Assembly (NCBI GenBank): GCA_019915015.1
Contig: JAHBBC010000090.1
Coordinates: 1-16,640 of the forward strand
Reading direction: 5' to 3'
DNA: 16,640 nt
From: Auriscalpium vulgare
Taxonomy: Eukaryota > Basidiomycota > Agaricomycetes > Russulales > Auriscalpiaceae
The position numbers were made by a program, and so were the translations under genes. Below, in pieces: positions 1-8,661 of this stretch; position 1 is the first letter of the stretch, and every line of letters begins with the position of its first letter. The notes under the pieces are model-generated. The model saw nothing but the letters and a program-made list of their open reading frames with translations. It had not been told where the DNA came from and did no database searches.

Positions 1-1546
1 CCTGCTGCGTACGACATTCTACGACAACGCCTCGGACCGAACCTGCTTCTTCTGTGCAGCGCATCACCCTCGCAGCCATCCCGCATCGTGCCAATGGATG
101 AGTCCATCACAATCTACAACGACGATGAAATACCTATGTTCCGTCCCGAATTATGGATCTCGCAAGGCAAAAGCTATCCCCAGAACCCACCGCCGGAGCT
201 GCTGGCCTACATCGAGCAGCTCCTCAGGATTCCCAACGCTCCCGAGACTTCTTTGCTCCCCAGCGGCACCGAGGATGTTCATTCCTTCGTATCTACACCA
301 CTCCCTCGTCGCGATCAGCAGCTCATACACCCCTCAACCAAAGCTGTTTTTAGCCATGACGTGGCAGTCTTCCCCATAACCACACTTACAAAATCACGAA
401 GCCTTCCTACGGATGCCTTCGTGGACAAGCTTGCTGCACTCGCACCGCAGGCCATCCTGGATGGCGCACAATCAATCATGGACCCACGATATGCAAGTGG
501 TGCATCCCCGCTGTGGATGATCACTTACTGGCAACGGATGCGTACGGTCCTCCTGGCACAGGAGACGTGGACGGCGAGCGTGCGGTGGCTGCTACAAGTC
601 GCTGACGGTTCTATGGAAAGCGAACGCACTGTTGCTCTTATCCACTCGCTTCCCTGGCGCCAGCAACTCATGATACCCGTGCCGCCACATTTACGACAAC
701 ATCAGCCTTGCTCCGCTGTTATCAGACGGCCTTCTCACCGACACCATCGTTGACATGATGCTCATGTGGTTGAGAAGCCGCGTTCGGAGCACGCCAGGAA
801 TTGCCAACAACTTCGAGATCGCCGGACACGAGTTCTGGAATGCAATTTCAAAGATCACAGTAATAGAAGACCTGTTCCCCGACTCACCTCGTTACCTCAA
901 GAGAATTGAAGACGATCTGCGCACCCATAGGAAGGTACTCCTCTTCCCTGTTTTCCTCGCCAAATACAAGCATTTTGTTGTCGTGAAGATCGACGGTCAA
1001 GCGGAAACAATATCCTATGGTGAGTACGTTACTATGTCGCCAATGGGAATGCAATCTTACCATTCCTGTGAAACAAGGCGACGGCCTTTACCATCAGGGA
1101 CTGCGCCTGCCTAAAGACATCGAGAAGAAATTGCTCTGGTGGACGCGTGTCAAATTCGGCATTGAGTACAAGTGGGAGGGACAGTCGCTTACGACAGCGA
1201 GACAGACAGATCACGTATCGTGTGGCGTGATCGCCGTGAATGCGGTCGCACACGAAACACTGGGCTGGCAGCTTTGGGATGATTCAAGGCGCCACGTCGA
1301 ACGGTTGGCGTGGTTCGAGAGGCTCGCTGCCGACCATATTCAATCGGTACGCTATATTTTGCTCATTAGCGACATGAGGACGACGATACTCAGGTGCTCT
1401 GCGCAGGTATCAAGTCATCAGCGACGGTCTGATGCTGTGACAGGCGGCGCCGGACGCGATGAGCCTGTTGCGCATCATATCCCTCGCGGGATGGCCCACC
1501 TTCTAAATCCTCAAGCTTCCGAACCCGGCGAGTCGACCAGAGATGC
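1..1546 (+). CDS. N-terminal part with Ulp1/C48-type cysteine protease domain (5' partial, frameshifted)
   Basis: Frame 1 is open from base 1 to a stop at 751-753; the ATG at 88 is only the first Met inside the window. The product switches to frame 2 near 692 (reading ...LLSDGLLTDTIVDMMLMW...), needing a one-base change, perhaps an extra T at 690-692. The protease core follows: His in KHFVVVKID (codon 971-973), then, after the intron at 1020-1077, Asp in YGDGL (1080-1082), Gln in RQTDH (1203-1205) and the nucleophile Cys in DHVSCGV (1221-1223). This is the His/Asp/Gln/Cys order of Ulp1 peptidases, which remove SUMO or related modifiers. A possible further intron begins at 1347 (GTACGC); the route from there to the linker at about 1543 is unresolved. 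The domain call is firm; the substrate is unknown. Confidence 0.7.
1020..1077 (+). other. Intron (58 nt) in the Ulp1 domain
   Basis: The donor is GTGAGT at 1020 and the acceptor AAACAAG ends at 1077. Splicing is phase 1 and joins SY to GDGLYHQG, restoring the conserved Tyr-x-Asp-x-Leu motif that supplies the catalytic Asp of Ulp1 proteases. CTTAC upstream of the acceptor could serve as branch site. Confidence 0.75.
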
Positions 1547-3050
1547 TGAATGTCTACTTGAAGGATTCAGTCCAGAGGTGGAAGAAAAGCAGATGGGGCG
1601 ACGCGGAGACATGGACGAAGGCAGCAAATACGATCCGTCAATTCCCTCTGTCAATGCCACCTTCTCCTACATCATCATATTCAGTACTTGCATCTGCTAG
1701 TGGCTATGACAGCGACTGCGACGACATACCTATGCCCGATACCACCGATACCAGCTGCGCATACGGCCGGTCGTTGCTCTCTCCATCCACTGTCGACGAT
1801 GATCTCCCACCAGTTCCGCGTGGTGGAATGCTGGACCAGGATGGGCCTGGCAGTATCACAGAATGGAGAAGCCATTTGGAAAATGGGACTTCTGATGCTG
1901 CGTCAATGTCGTCAAGAAGGGTGTCGTCGGTGGGAAGTGAGGCGGAGGATTGCGCATCCGATGGAAGTCGACTGTCAAGGGCATCTAAGAAGATCATCAG
2001 TTCCATTGGGACGACACTGAAGGCTGCGCGGGGCTTACTGAAAAGGCGGAGGAAAGGGAGCTCGAGCGCAGACGACAAGACGGCTGCGAGCGCGAGTGAA
2101 GCAACAAGCGCTCAATCTGACCACGACTCAGAGGCTCAGGCGCCTATCCATCCTGCAAAACGCACACGCACTGTCCCTGGGCCCATTCATCCGTTCTTCG
2201 CGCCCAAGGGAAAGAATAAGGATGTCATTGCTACCGTGTCTGCAAGCACCGCAAGCGCTGATGTTGGGCCATCGTCTGGAGCAATCAGCACGCGCCTGGC
2301 CAATTCCTTCGTCAAACGCGGTAGGGACGACAACTCAAAGGCGTATACCAAATTCAAGGAGAAAATCCTTGCGCTTGACGACATGGCCGAGTTCTGTCTA
2401 GACGATGTTCGGAAGGTCCGATGCTCTCGATGCAACAAGTACATGCTTATGACTGGGGCGTATCACACCAAGGCATTCAAACAGCACCAGAAAGTTTGCA
2501 AGGGCACAATGCGATCACATACACTGGGCCACATCTGGGCATCAACCTCATCGACGCAGGCCCCCGCTCCGAGAATGATAGATCGTCCTTGTTTCGGACT
2601 TCGCGCAGCAAAATACGCTCGTGTGCGTCAATATTTGGAGCGCACACCATACGGCGGGGGCGGCGGGCCTTCCCTCGCCGATTTGGCGTTAGAGTTGTAT
2701 TCGGCACCAGATTATCGTTCGTTGGATAAGGCCAGAAAGCAAGTAGTCGACACGGAGCAAGAGCATCGGTGGCAGTGGAAGAACTATCGGTCGCCTCCCC
2801 TTCATGTCCTTGCGACAGATTGTCTTCGCACTGTAAGGGTGCCGGAAGAGTCAACTGAGGATGTTACTTGTGTCAACTGCCTCGCTCTGCTGCATGTCCA
2901 CGTATTCCAGAATGCGACTCGCAAGCCAGTCCCCGAGCCTAAGAATCGCCGCTTCACCCCAATCATGCTCAGAAAGACGACATACAGGCCCTCCATCGAT
3001 ATGCTCTTACTCATCCCGACCTTGCACCTCTTCTGGAGGCATACGAAGAT
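1543..3050 (+). CDS. Ser-rich basic linker and C2HC zinc finger of the transposon protein
   Basis: This is a long open frame (frame 1) continuing the same protein; the Met at 1543 is internal rather than a proven start. The first 280 residues are Ser/Asp-rich and low in complexity, with basic clusters (LLKRRRKGS, AKRTRT) that could be nuclear localisation signals. A zinc finger follows: Cys 2422-2424 and 2431-2433 (CSRC), His 2485-2487 and Cys 2497-2499 (HQKVC), a C2HC arrangement suited to binding transposon ends. A second Cys pair (CVNC) lies near 2866. Near 3009 the frame must change by one base: reading DMLL then THPDLAPLLEAYED fits a lost base between TTA and CTC. It ends at a clear intron donor at 3051. 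Family not recognised beyond its place in the transposon. Confidence 0.6.
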
Positions 3051-3110
3051 GTCAGTAGCTTCAAGTTCATAGTATCCCCACGTTACAGCTTCTGATCATT
3101 GTCTGCACAG
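3051..3110 (+). other. Intron (60 nt)
   Basis: The donor is GTCAGT at 3051 and the acceptor CTGCACAG ends at 3110, with TCTGATC as likely branch region. Phase 0 splicing joins LLEAYED to NPHSACLVFARG and skips a stop in each flanking frame. Confidence 0.75.
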
Positions 3111-5158
3111 AACCCTCATAGTGCATGCCTAGTCTTCGCAAGAGGCGTTATCGAGGGCAAGCATGGCAATTCCTTGTTTGTCGCCTTGATGAACGATCTC
3201 GTCAAGAAGAAAGATTTAGAAGAACGAGGTGTCCCTTTGAACGGCATGCGATATTCAGCCATGACATTGGAGTGGGCGCAAATTATCCACGTCTTAAGCC
3301 CGCGAGCATATGAATCCATGATGAATGTGCTACCCGTACCCGCAGAACGGACACTCCAGTCAGTGTTTACAAGATTGCATTGATACAATTGACTGATAAA
3401 TGACCCGAAGGAAACGTCGTGCGCACGAAGTGCAGTTTCCCATCGGCATCACAGAGGCAACATTTGAATTTATCTACGAACGGCTGAAATCATTGGACTA
3501 CCTTGTGGGTCCCGTTGGCCTCGCATGTGATGATACGAAGCTGCTAGAGTCTTTGAGGCCTCACTGGGACCCAATACGAAAGTGCTACGTGCTTCTAGGG
3601 AGTCCTGGCGATCCCGTCGTCGTGAGCGACATCAACACACTCGATGCCCTCATCCGCACCAGGAAGATCGAGAAGGCTAAGAAGGTATGAGTTCTACGAA
3701 TACTTCGGAGGCATGCAGCTCACCGACACATGCCAGATACGCGTATGGACCCTCCAGATCCCTCTTCCCGGCGTTCCGACTATCGTCGTTGCGGCGCTCC
3801 CTATCTCAGAGTCAAACTCGGCGGAGCAACTGTTCGTCCACCTGGAATTAATATTGAATGGCCTTCTCTCCCGCAAGATCAACGTTGTATCCTACGCCGC
3901 AGACGGCACGGCTGTCGAGCGCTCCCTTCAACGTCTCCTGGTCGCTCACGCCGTTGCGTACATTGACTACACCCTCAGGCACCCTATTCGCTCACATCGT
4001 GACATCAACCTCCACATTCCTCTCATCGGCGCAGGGCGACAGCCTGTCGCACTCATTCAAGATTCGAACCATGGGCGCAAGACGTACCGGAACAACGCAT
4101 TCTCAGGTGCCCGGATACTTACTTTGGGCAGCTATACGACGTCGTACAGCCACTTCCGCCTTGCAGCAATTGAAGCAACAGGGACATTGTTTCGGAGGGA
4201 TGTCGAGAAACTTGATCGACAAGACGACAATGCTGCGACCCGTCTCTTCTCCGGTCATACGCTAGCATGGTTCACCAACGAGCATCGTGAAATGGTCGGC
4301 TCGATTATCTACCTCTTTGTGTTTGGAGAGCTCGTGGATGCATACCAGAATCGATCGATCCCAATTATCGAACGTGTTCGCATGGTGCTGCGTGCGCACT
4401 TCTTCATGGAAATGTGGACCGACTTCATGGACATCGCGGGCTACCGAAAAGCTCAACACTTCATATCTCCCGAGGCACGCGACATCACAAACTTCCTAGT
4501 CGTTGGTTTCCTTCAGTTGGTGATCATCTATCGGGACCACCTCGACGGCAGATACCCATTGCTGCCCTGGCTTCTATCAACCGAAGTCTGTGAGCATGTC
4601 TTCGGCATTTGTCGACAGCTTGTGAAGGACTTCACCTTGCAAGACTTCTATCATATGATTCCGAAGCTCTCAGTCCGCTTGCGCGAGCATCTCTTCCTTG
4701 CAAAGACATCTGAGGGCAAGGAAAGAGCGAATGGATACAATCATACCTATACCGACAATCGACATCTCGACCTCCATGCCCTCTCCACATTCCCTTCTGA
4801 TCACGACATTGAGCAAGCAACACAACAGGCCCATTCGGAGGCAGCGAATCTGTGGGACGCTCTCGTACTAGACCCGGATTTTCTGGACAAATTGCAGAAT
4901 CAAGCTCACCGTGTTCGCGCATTCCCATCGTTGTCGAGTTGGTATTCGCAGGAGGCTTGGGATGCAATCTATGGCCAGTCCGATTCCGAAGACGAGGGTC
5001 CTGAGATGGACGAAGACGAGCCCGAGATGCTCCAGATTGAAAATGGGTTGAAGAAGGCAGAGAATGCAGACGGAGTTGGTGCGGTCTTCGACCAGCAGTT
5101 GAACGATTTGACTTGCGCAGCAGCTGCCTTATGCGTCCAGAGCACTGTCGACATGTTC
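3111..5158 (+). CDS. DDE-type transposase domain, P-element/THAP9-like (introns inside)
   Basis: Exons 3111-3362, 3436-3684 and 3737-about 5154 join in frame through introns at 3363-3435 and 3685-3736. Candidate catalytic residues of an RNase H-like fold are Asp in ACDDTKLL (3529-3534), Asp in YAADGTAVERS (3902-3904), Asp/His in IQDSNHGRKTYRNN (4061-4072), and Glu in STEVCEHVFGICR (4583-4585 or 4592-4594). The Q-D-x2-H-x2-K-x2-RN block and the late E-x2-FG-x2-R block resemble P-element and THAP9 transposases. A long helical region (GSIIYLFVFGELVDAY onward) separates them, as expected of an insertion domain. The protein would cut and join transposon DNA. An acidic stretch (SDSEDEGPEMDEDEPE) ends the domain. 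Superfamily assignment is inference from motifs only. Confidence 0.6.
3363..3435 (+). other. Probable intron (73 nt)
   Basis: The donor is GTGTTT at 3363 and the acceptor AGTGCAG ends at 3435, with ACTGATA as possible branch region. Phase 0 splicing joins PAERTLQS to FPIGITEATFEF and removes the stop at 3381. The donor is weaker than in the other introns. Confidence 0.5.
3685..3736 (+). other. Intron (52 nt)
   Basis: The donor is GTATGA at 3685 and the acceptor ATGCCAG ends at 3736. Phase 0 splicing joins RKIEKAKK to IRVWTLQIPLPG and links the exon with the first catalytic Asp to the rest of the transposase. Confidence 0.7.
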
Positions 5159-5218
5159 GTGTTTTGTCCTCCTCTCACCGCCGATAGATCTTACAGAGTC
5201 TAACCCTCACATTACTAG
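5155..5218 (+). other. Probable intron (64 nt)
   Basis: The donor GTTCGT at 5155 and the acceptor TTACTAG ending at 5218 keep the frame open (STVD... to LQLPEDTADATRK). An alternative donor GTGTTT at 5159 would place a stop in the next exon, so I prefer the first. Confidence 0.5.
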
Positions 5219-6353
5219 ACTGCAATTGCCTGAAGACACAGCGGATGCAACACGCAAAGACGCTGCACATATAGGGAAGATCCTCGCCCAGTCGCTCCCT
5301 GCTGTGTCCGACCCCGACGAGCGCAGGACCTTCCAGGACACAGTGATCTCTGCTGAATTCGATCTCGAACAGCTCGCAGTCATCCGCCGGTCGCATCATA
5401 CCAGACAGGCTGAGAAAGGTGTCCGAACAAAGGCCTTCAAGTCCTCGGAAGATCTACCACCTTCCTCTGATAACGGTCCACCCGCCCAGTCAACGCTCTC
5501 CGAGAAAAAACGCCTTCTGCAGTTGTCAAGGATGTTCTCAAGCGTCAAGAAGAGCGCGGTGTTACAGAGCGCGGTGTTACCACGGGCGCGGGTCGGTCGA
5601 TGCGCTGGCGGCAGCCAGCTGCGGGCGGTCGAGACGGAGCAATCAACGGCGAAGAAGCTGTTGCTCCTGCACCAGGGACGGCTGCAAACGCGGCTGAGGT
5701 CGCTGCAAATGCATCGTATCAGGTGCGTCTGCTAGTGTTGTATGAGTGCACATACATGGTATTGACGTCCGCCAGGCTGAACGGAGGCGAGCAGCGATCT
5801 TCGCAAAGCATCACGTCCCCAAGGTCGCACACTCGGCCAATGTCACGCCGCTCAAACACCTCTACGCTGCTCACACTGGCATGCCGCCTTCTTATGGCTT
5901 GGTTCTTGTTGATGAGGCAATCTGCCTTGCAGAAGGTGCGTCGTAATCTTCAACATGACTCGGCATGCGCTGATGGCTGGTTAGTCCTGACCATGTACGA
6001 GAAGTCGGCCGGTAAGAACGGCAAACATGGTTGTGGCTTCGGACACGTCTCGCATCACCGCTCTTTCTTACATCGCTGTGAGACTGTTCAAGCCGGTCCG
6101 ACACAACCAATTCTCCCTCGCCGATCCTAGCAAGATCCCTCGGTTCGCCTTCCTGAAACCGTCCTACTTCCTGTATGCCCTCGACCATCCCCTCCAAACC
6201 TCGGGCTCAACACTAGCTTTGGTAAAATCTGATGGCGCGTGCTATGTCGCCCTCAAGCAGAACGTCGCGAATATCGCTCGTGCTATCAAGGAGCTTAGTG
6301 GGAGGGTCAAGGCGGGTCTTGAACAGGCGGGTGACGATGAACCAGATGAATAG
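5219..6353 (+). CDS. C-terminal part of the transposon protein (frameshifted, two introns)
   Basis: This part continues the transposase gene. Exon 5219-5722 contains a predicted helical, charged region (KDAAHIGKILAQSLP) and must lose a frame near 5522, where one base seems missing between CTGCA and GTTGTC. After the introns at 5723-5775 and 5936-5984 the product runs through VLTMYEKSAGKNG. It changes frame once more at an AAA run near 6023-6025, where one extra A would explain it, and ends with VASDTSRITALSYIAVRLF...DDEPDE and a TAG at 6351-6353. I recognise no catalytic motif here. The acidic end and position suggest the conserved C-terminal tail of this transposase family, but I cannot name its function. 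Confidence 0.5.
5551..5580 (+). repeat. Perfect 15-bp tandem duplication, in frame
   Basis: The 15-mer AGAGCGCGGTGTTAC occurs twice back to back (5551-5565 and 5566-5580). It duplicates the five residues ERGVT in frame 2 and so leaves the reading frame unchanged. Confidence 0.9.
5723..5775 (+). other. Intron (53 nt)
   Basis: The donor is GTGCGT at 5723 and the acceptor CCGCCAG ends at 5775. Phase 0 splicing joins VAANASYQ to AERRRAAIFAKHH. Confidence 0.7.
5936..5984 (+). other. Probable intron (49 nt)
   Basis: The donor is GTGCGT at 5936 and the acceptor GGTTAG ends at 5984, with GCTGATG as likely branch region. Phase 1 splicing joins DEAICLAE to VLTMYEKSAG and avoids the stop just after the donor. 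Confidence 0.6.
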
Positions 6354-6594
6354 GTCAGTTTGACAGGCCTCTGCGCATCCGTAGTACATCCCCTCCTGCC
6401 TGCACGCAAAGCGGAGCTTTTTACAATAAACTACGATTTTTTTGAAGCTATGATCCTATCCGTGGTAGCTACGGACCCCAAACGGAGGTCTGAGGGGCGA
6501 ATGGTAGCTGGAAGGGGTCGCGAGCCGCAAAAAAAAATGGTAGTTGACCCCGTTTGGCGGATCATACCCCTGGCATGAGTTACGGGGGTCCTGC
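6354..6594 (+). other. Non-coding 3' end of the DNA transposon
   Basis: No gene is seen here. The stretch holds three direct copies of TGGTAGYT (about 6462, 6503 and 6539), each followed by a GGGG or CCCC block, and a short inverted pair CCAAACGG (about 6479) / CCGTTTGG (about 6551). It also has runs of T and A. Such spaced short repeats could be subterminal transposase-binding sites. The exact transposon terminus is not fixed because the other end lies outside the window. Confidence 0.4.
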
Positions 6595-6710
6595 TCCCGT
6601 CGGGCGCGGAGAGATGGTGGATGCGGCGGACTTTCGTCGAGCGTTTGCGAGTGACTGCCCCAAGGGGAGACACGCGGAAGTGCGGGAACGGGGCGCGGTC
6701 GAACGGGCCG
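6595..6710 (-). pseudogene. DIRS-like reverse transcriptase fragment, downstream piece
   Basis: Read on the - strand, the bases just left of the LTR element encode GPFDRAPFPHFRVSPLGAV followed by a basic stretch and RRIHHLSAPDG. The pattern (PFP-x-FR-x-SPLG-x-V, then IHHLS-x-P-x-G) is the N-terminal RT block I associate with DIRS-type tyrosine-recombinase retroelements of basidiomycetes. It continues in frame from the piece at 15583-15977, from which it is separated only by the LTR element. Homology stops after PDG, where SVN-like residues would be expected, and unrelated sequence follows; that break marks the DNA transposon end. The rest of this RT is not in the window. Confidence 0.6.
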
Positions 6711-6714
6711 GCGG
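6711..6714 (+). repeat. Target-site duplication, left copy (GCGG)
   Basis: GCGG immediately precedes the 5' LTR and is repeated right after the 3' LTR at 15583-15586. A 5-bp duplication does not fit (GGCGG against GCGGA). Deleting the element plus one copy restores the DIRS-like reading frame across the junction. Confidence 0.85.
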
Positions 6715-7137
6715 TGATACGCCCCCAGCGCGGGTGGCTTCTGTTTTCGCATTTTTGGCACGTTCTATCGCCTCAACATCGACTATCGCAACACATCGCG
6801 CTCGCAGTTCCAGCCAAGACACTAGCACACTTGTAGCAACACGGGCCTATACTCCTTGACGTCTCCATCGATTCTCTACCATCCAGGCCACGCAGGATGA
6901 TTGCACAAGTCCCCAAGTCATGTGTACACGCCCACCAAGTCACCAAGACGTTCTGAGCCAGCCATTAGCATTCTGTGCGCACGTCGCAATGTCTCGCGCA
7001 TACATCCACATGTTGCCCTCGCCTCCCACCTCGTTCCCAGAGCGTCCTAGCGTTGCGCAGCCCCTCGACACGTCACCCACAGGTCCCAGGGTCCGGTCTA
7101 GATGCAGTGTCTCAGAGCAATGTTCCGGTTTGATGGT

Positions 7138-7215
7138 TTCCGATACGTCGCGATCCGCATATCTCGGAGTTTCACATGGAGATAGCACAGCCTTGCTGTT
7201 CCGATACGTCGCGAT
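7138..7215 (+). repeat. 17-bp direct repeat inside the LTR
   Basis: TTCCGATACGTCGCGAT occurs at 7138-7154 and again at 7199-7215, 61 bp apart. It contains the palindrome TCGCGA. The same pair is present in the 3' LTR. It could be a pair of protein-binding sites; no function can be assigned. Confidence 0.8.
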
Positions 7216-7418
7216 GCTTGTTTCTGATTGGATACGCCTTCTAGAATGTCTCACTATCCCCATACTTACCAGATGACTCACAGTAGCCACAGAGACATGT
7301 TTCCCGTGTATATCTGTTGGTAGCTAGGTCACTGAATAGGAGACAACTTCTCCCCTCCAGAGTCAACGTCTCAAACCTTTGCAACATCGTTTTATATCGC
7401 GTTCAACATCGACCTCGA

Positions 7419-7500
7419 CCTTCAACTTCGCAGCGCCCAAGATTATAGCCTTCACCTTCGCAGAGCCCACGTTTACAAGCCTTCAACTTCGCAGAGCACA
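7419..7500 (+). repeat. Three degenerate tandem repeats of about 30 bp in the LTR
   Basis: Copies begin at 7419, 7449 and 7480 with CCTTCAACTTCGCAG, CCTTCACCTTCGCAG and CCTTCAACTTCGCAG, each followed by (A/C)GCCCA or AGCACA. The spacing of 30-31 bp is regular. The 3' LTR has the same array from about 15128. Confidence 0.8.
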
Positions 7501-7877
7501 TTGTTTTCACCTTGTCCAGCGTTATCGCGTTACGTCGCGACCTTCGTATCACCTTGTCCCCTTGTCCCCTCATCCTCGCCTTTGTTCCCCCATCGTCTCA
7601 GCCCTCCAGCAAGGTATTCTCAAGCTCGCTACACATCGCAACGTCCTGTTCCGCACTAGCAGTGTCGACTTCCATCCCAGATCACCTTGTCCATCGTCCT
7701 ATCGCCCTCCAAGTCACCTAGCGACTTCCCCCCAGCGTTCACGCCTCTCCCCGAGTCATCTGTAGGTCCTGGGACGCGCCCCCAACCTGTTACTAGCACC
7801 GCTCGAGCCAGCAGGAGTTGGTTTTGTGGTTTGTTTTGCCATCTGACCGCCTGTGCGCCGAGATAGGTCATCATTTG

Positions 7878-7895
7878 TGGAGCCCACCGCGAGGG
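7878..7895 (+). promoter_or_regulatory. tRNA primer-binding site for minus-strand synthesis
   Basis: TGGAGCCCACCGCGAGGG starts four bases after the 5' LTR. TGG pairs with a tRNA CCA end. The next base would pair with a U discriminator, the following seven with an acceptor-stem strand GGUGGGC, and GCGAG with a T-stem strand CUCGC. That layout matches a genuine tRNA 3' end. Which tRNA it is cannot be settled here. Confidence 0.75.
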
Positions 7896-8335
7896 GCACT
7901 ACCAGGATTGCTTCAGATCACTCTCGTTCATCTTCCACACCCCCTACACATCGACATCGCTATCCTACTCGAGTCTCCTCCCTAGCCGCAGAACTTCGCG
8001 AATCGTTTGTCGTTTGGCCCCCCAGTCCAGGAGAACTCTTTTCCTCAGTCCCTAGTCCATTTGCGACACACAACAACCTTCCTTTCGACCTTCTCAGTGA
8101 TATCAACCTCCTAGATCCATTAGAAGACTCTCCACCGTTTCCAGGAAGCTTCCCATCGTCGCCTCTCCCCTTGTTACATCCCGTCACATCGCGCACTCCG
8201 CCTTCGCCATCGCCCCAGCCTATTTCCACACCTCCAGCCATCACCAGTCGTCTTCCATCGCCCGCCGTTTATATCGCGAACCGTCGCACACACACAGTTC
8301 AAGTCCCTATCACCAATCCCCAACCTTTTATCGCG
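7896..8335 (+). other. Gag leader, open in the Gag frame but without ATG
   Basis: From the LTR to the first in-frame ATG at 8336 the Gag frame stays open, encoding a Pro/Ser-rich stretch (for example NLPFDLLSDINLLDPLEDSP). No ATG occurs in that frame. It may be an untranslated leader, a translated extension from a near-cognate start, or an N-terminal Gag part whose ATG was lost. Confidence 0.45.
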
Positions 8336-8661
8336 ATGACTACGCTTATGCCAGCTCGTGGTGATCGCACCGCCCCTATATTTACCCCAGAACAGCCTCG
8401 TTCAATCCGCAGGTTCTTTGCAGACCTTGAAATCCTATTCCTTCGTTGCTCAATCACCAAGGATGAAGAGAAGAAGACTTGGGCACAGAGTTATGTCCCT
8501 ATCGAAGTAGCCGATCTTTTCGACGCCATGACAGAGTTCACCGACGCCTCCAAGTCATACAAAGAGTTCAAGGAAGCTGTCGCGAAGCTCTACCCAGGTG
8601 CTAGCGAAGACAAAGCATATTCAGTTGCAGACCTTGAGCACCTCGTCGCGGACGTCGCGCC
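8336..8661 (+). CDS. gag: Gag, N-terminal part
   Basis: The ATG at 8336 begins MTTLMPARGDRTAPIFTPEQ and leads into an alpha-helical region (RRFFADLEILFLRCSITKDE...WAQSYVPIEVADLFDAMTEF) typical of retrotransposon Gag capsid proteins, which form virus-like particles around the RNA. The frame (2) runs to a stop at 8711-8713, but the Gag homology leaves it near 8659 and continues in frame 1 (NGISTLEEFATFHRDF). One missing base in the CC at 8660-8661 would explain the break. No typical slippery heptamer is visible, so I read it as a mutation or sequence error rather than programmed frameshifting. Confidence 0.75.

Larger units (their letters stand above)
1..6595 (+). mobile_element. DNA transposon with Ulp1 protease-transposase gene (left end outside window)
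   Basis: This stretch carries one long, intron-containing, degraded or mis-assembled gene whose parts fit a DNA transposon: a C48/Ulp1 cysteine protease, a Ser-rich basic linker with zinc finger, and a DDE-type transposase. The frame is open to base 1, so the start and left terminus are not in the window. The right limit is set where reverse transcriptase homology on the opposite strand begins (about 6590-6600). I cannot identify terminal inverted repeats because only one end is present. Ulp1 proteases are known passengers of several eukaryotic transposon groups, including KDZ-type fungal elements and some plant MULEs. The transposase itself does not show the KDZ pattern I know. Superfamily is uncertain; P-like is my best guess. 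Confidence 0.65.
6715..7873 (+). repeat. 5' long terminal repeat (1159 bp)
   Basis: It begins TGATACGCCC and ends GGTCATCA, giving the inverted ends TGAT...ATCA. It matches the 3' LTR at 14426-15582 throughout by eye except for one TA insertion (TTTTATATCGCG here, TTTTATCGCG there, near 7393). The LTR should supply promoter, transcription start and polyadenylation signals; TATATC near 7308 is a possible TATA element. Three near-copies of CCTTCAACTTCGCAG and two copies of TTCCGATACGTCGCGAT lie inside. Small open frames here are repeated in both LTRs and have no recognisable product. Confidence 0.95.

Noticed and set aside
3111..5158. KDZ (Kyakuja/Dileera/Zisupton) transposase assignment
   Set aside because: The Ulp1 partner suggests it, but I do not see the Cys-cluster and conserved blocks I associate with KDZ. 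The motif order fits P-like enzymes better.
6710..6714. 5-bp target-site duplication
   Set aside because: The five bases flanking the element are GGCGG and GCGGA. Only the four-base GCGG matches, and it also restores the reading frame.
6920..7276. 118-codon open frame (+) and its 116-codon antisense partner in the LTR, repeated at 14631-14987
   Set aside because: They lie wholly within both LTRs, overlap each other and show no recognisable domain. Identity between the two copies only reflects LTR identity.
7419..7500. CRISPR-like array
   Set aside because: There are only three degenerate units with no distinct spacers, inside an LTR of a eukaryotic retrotransposon.
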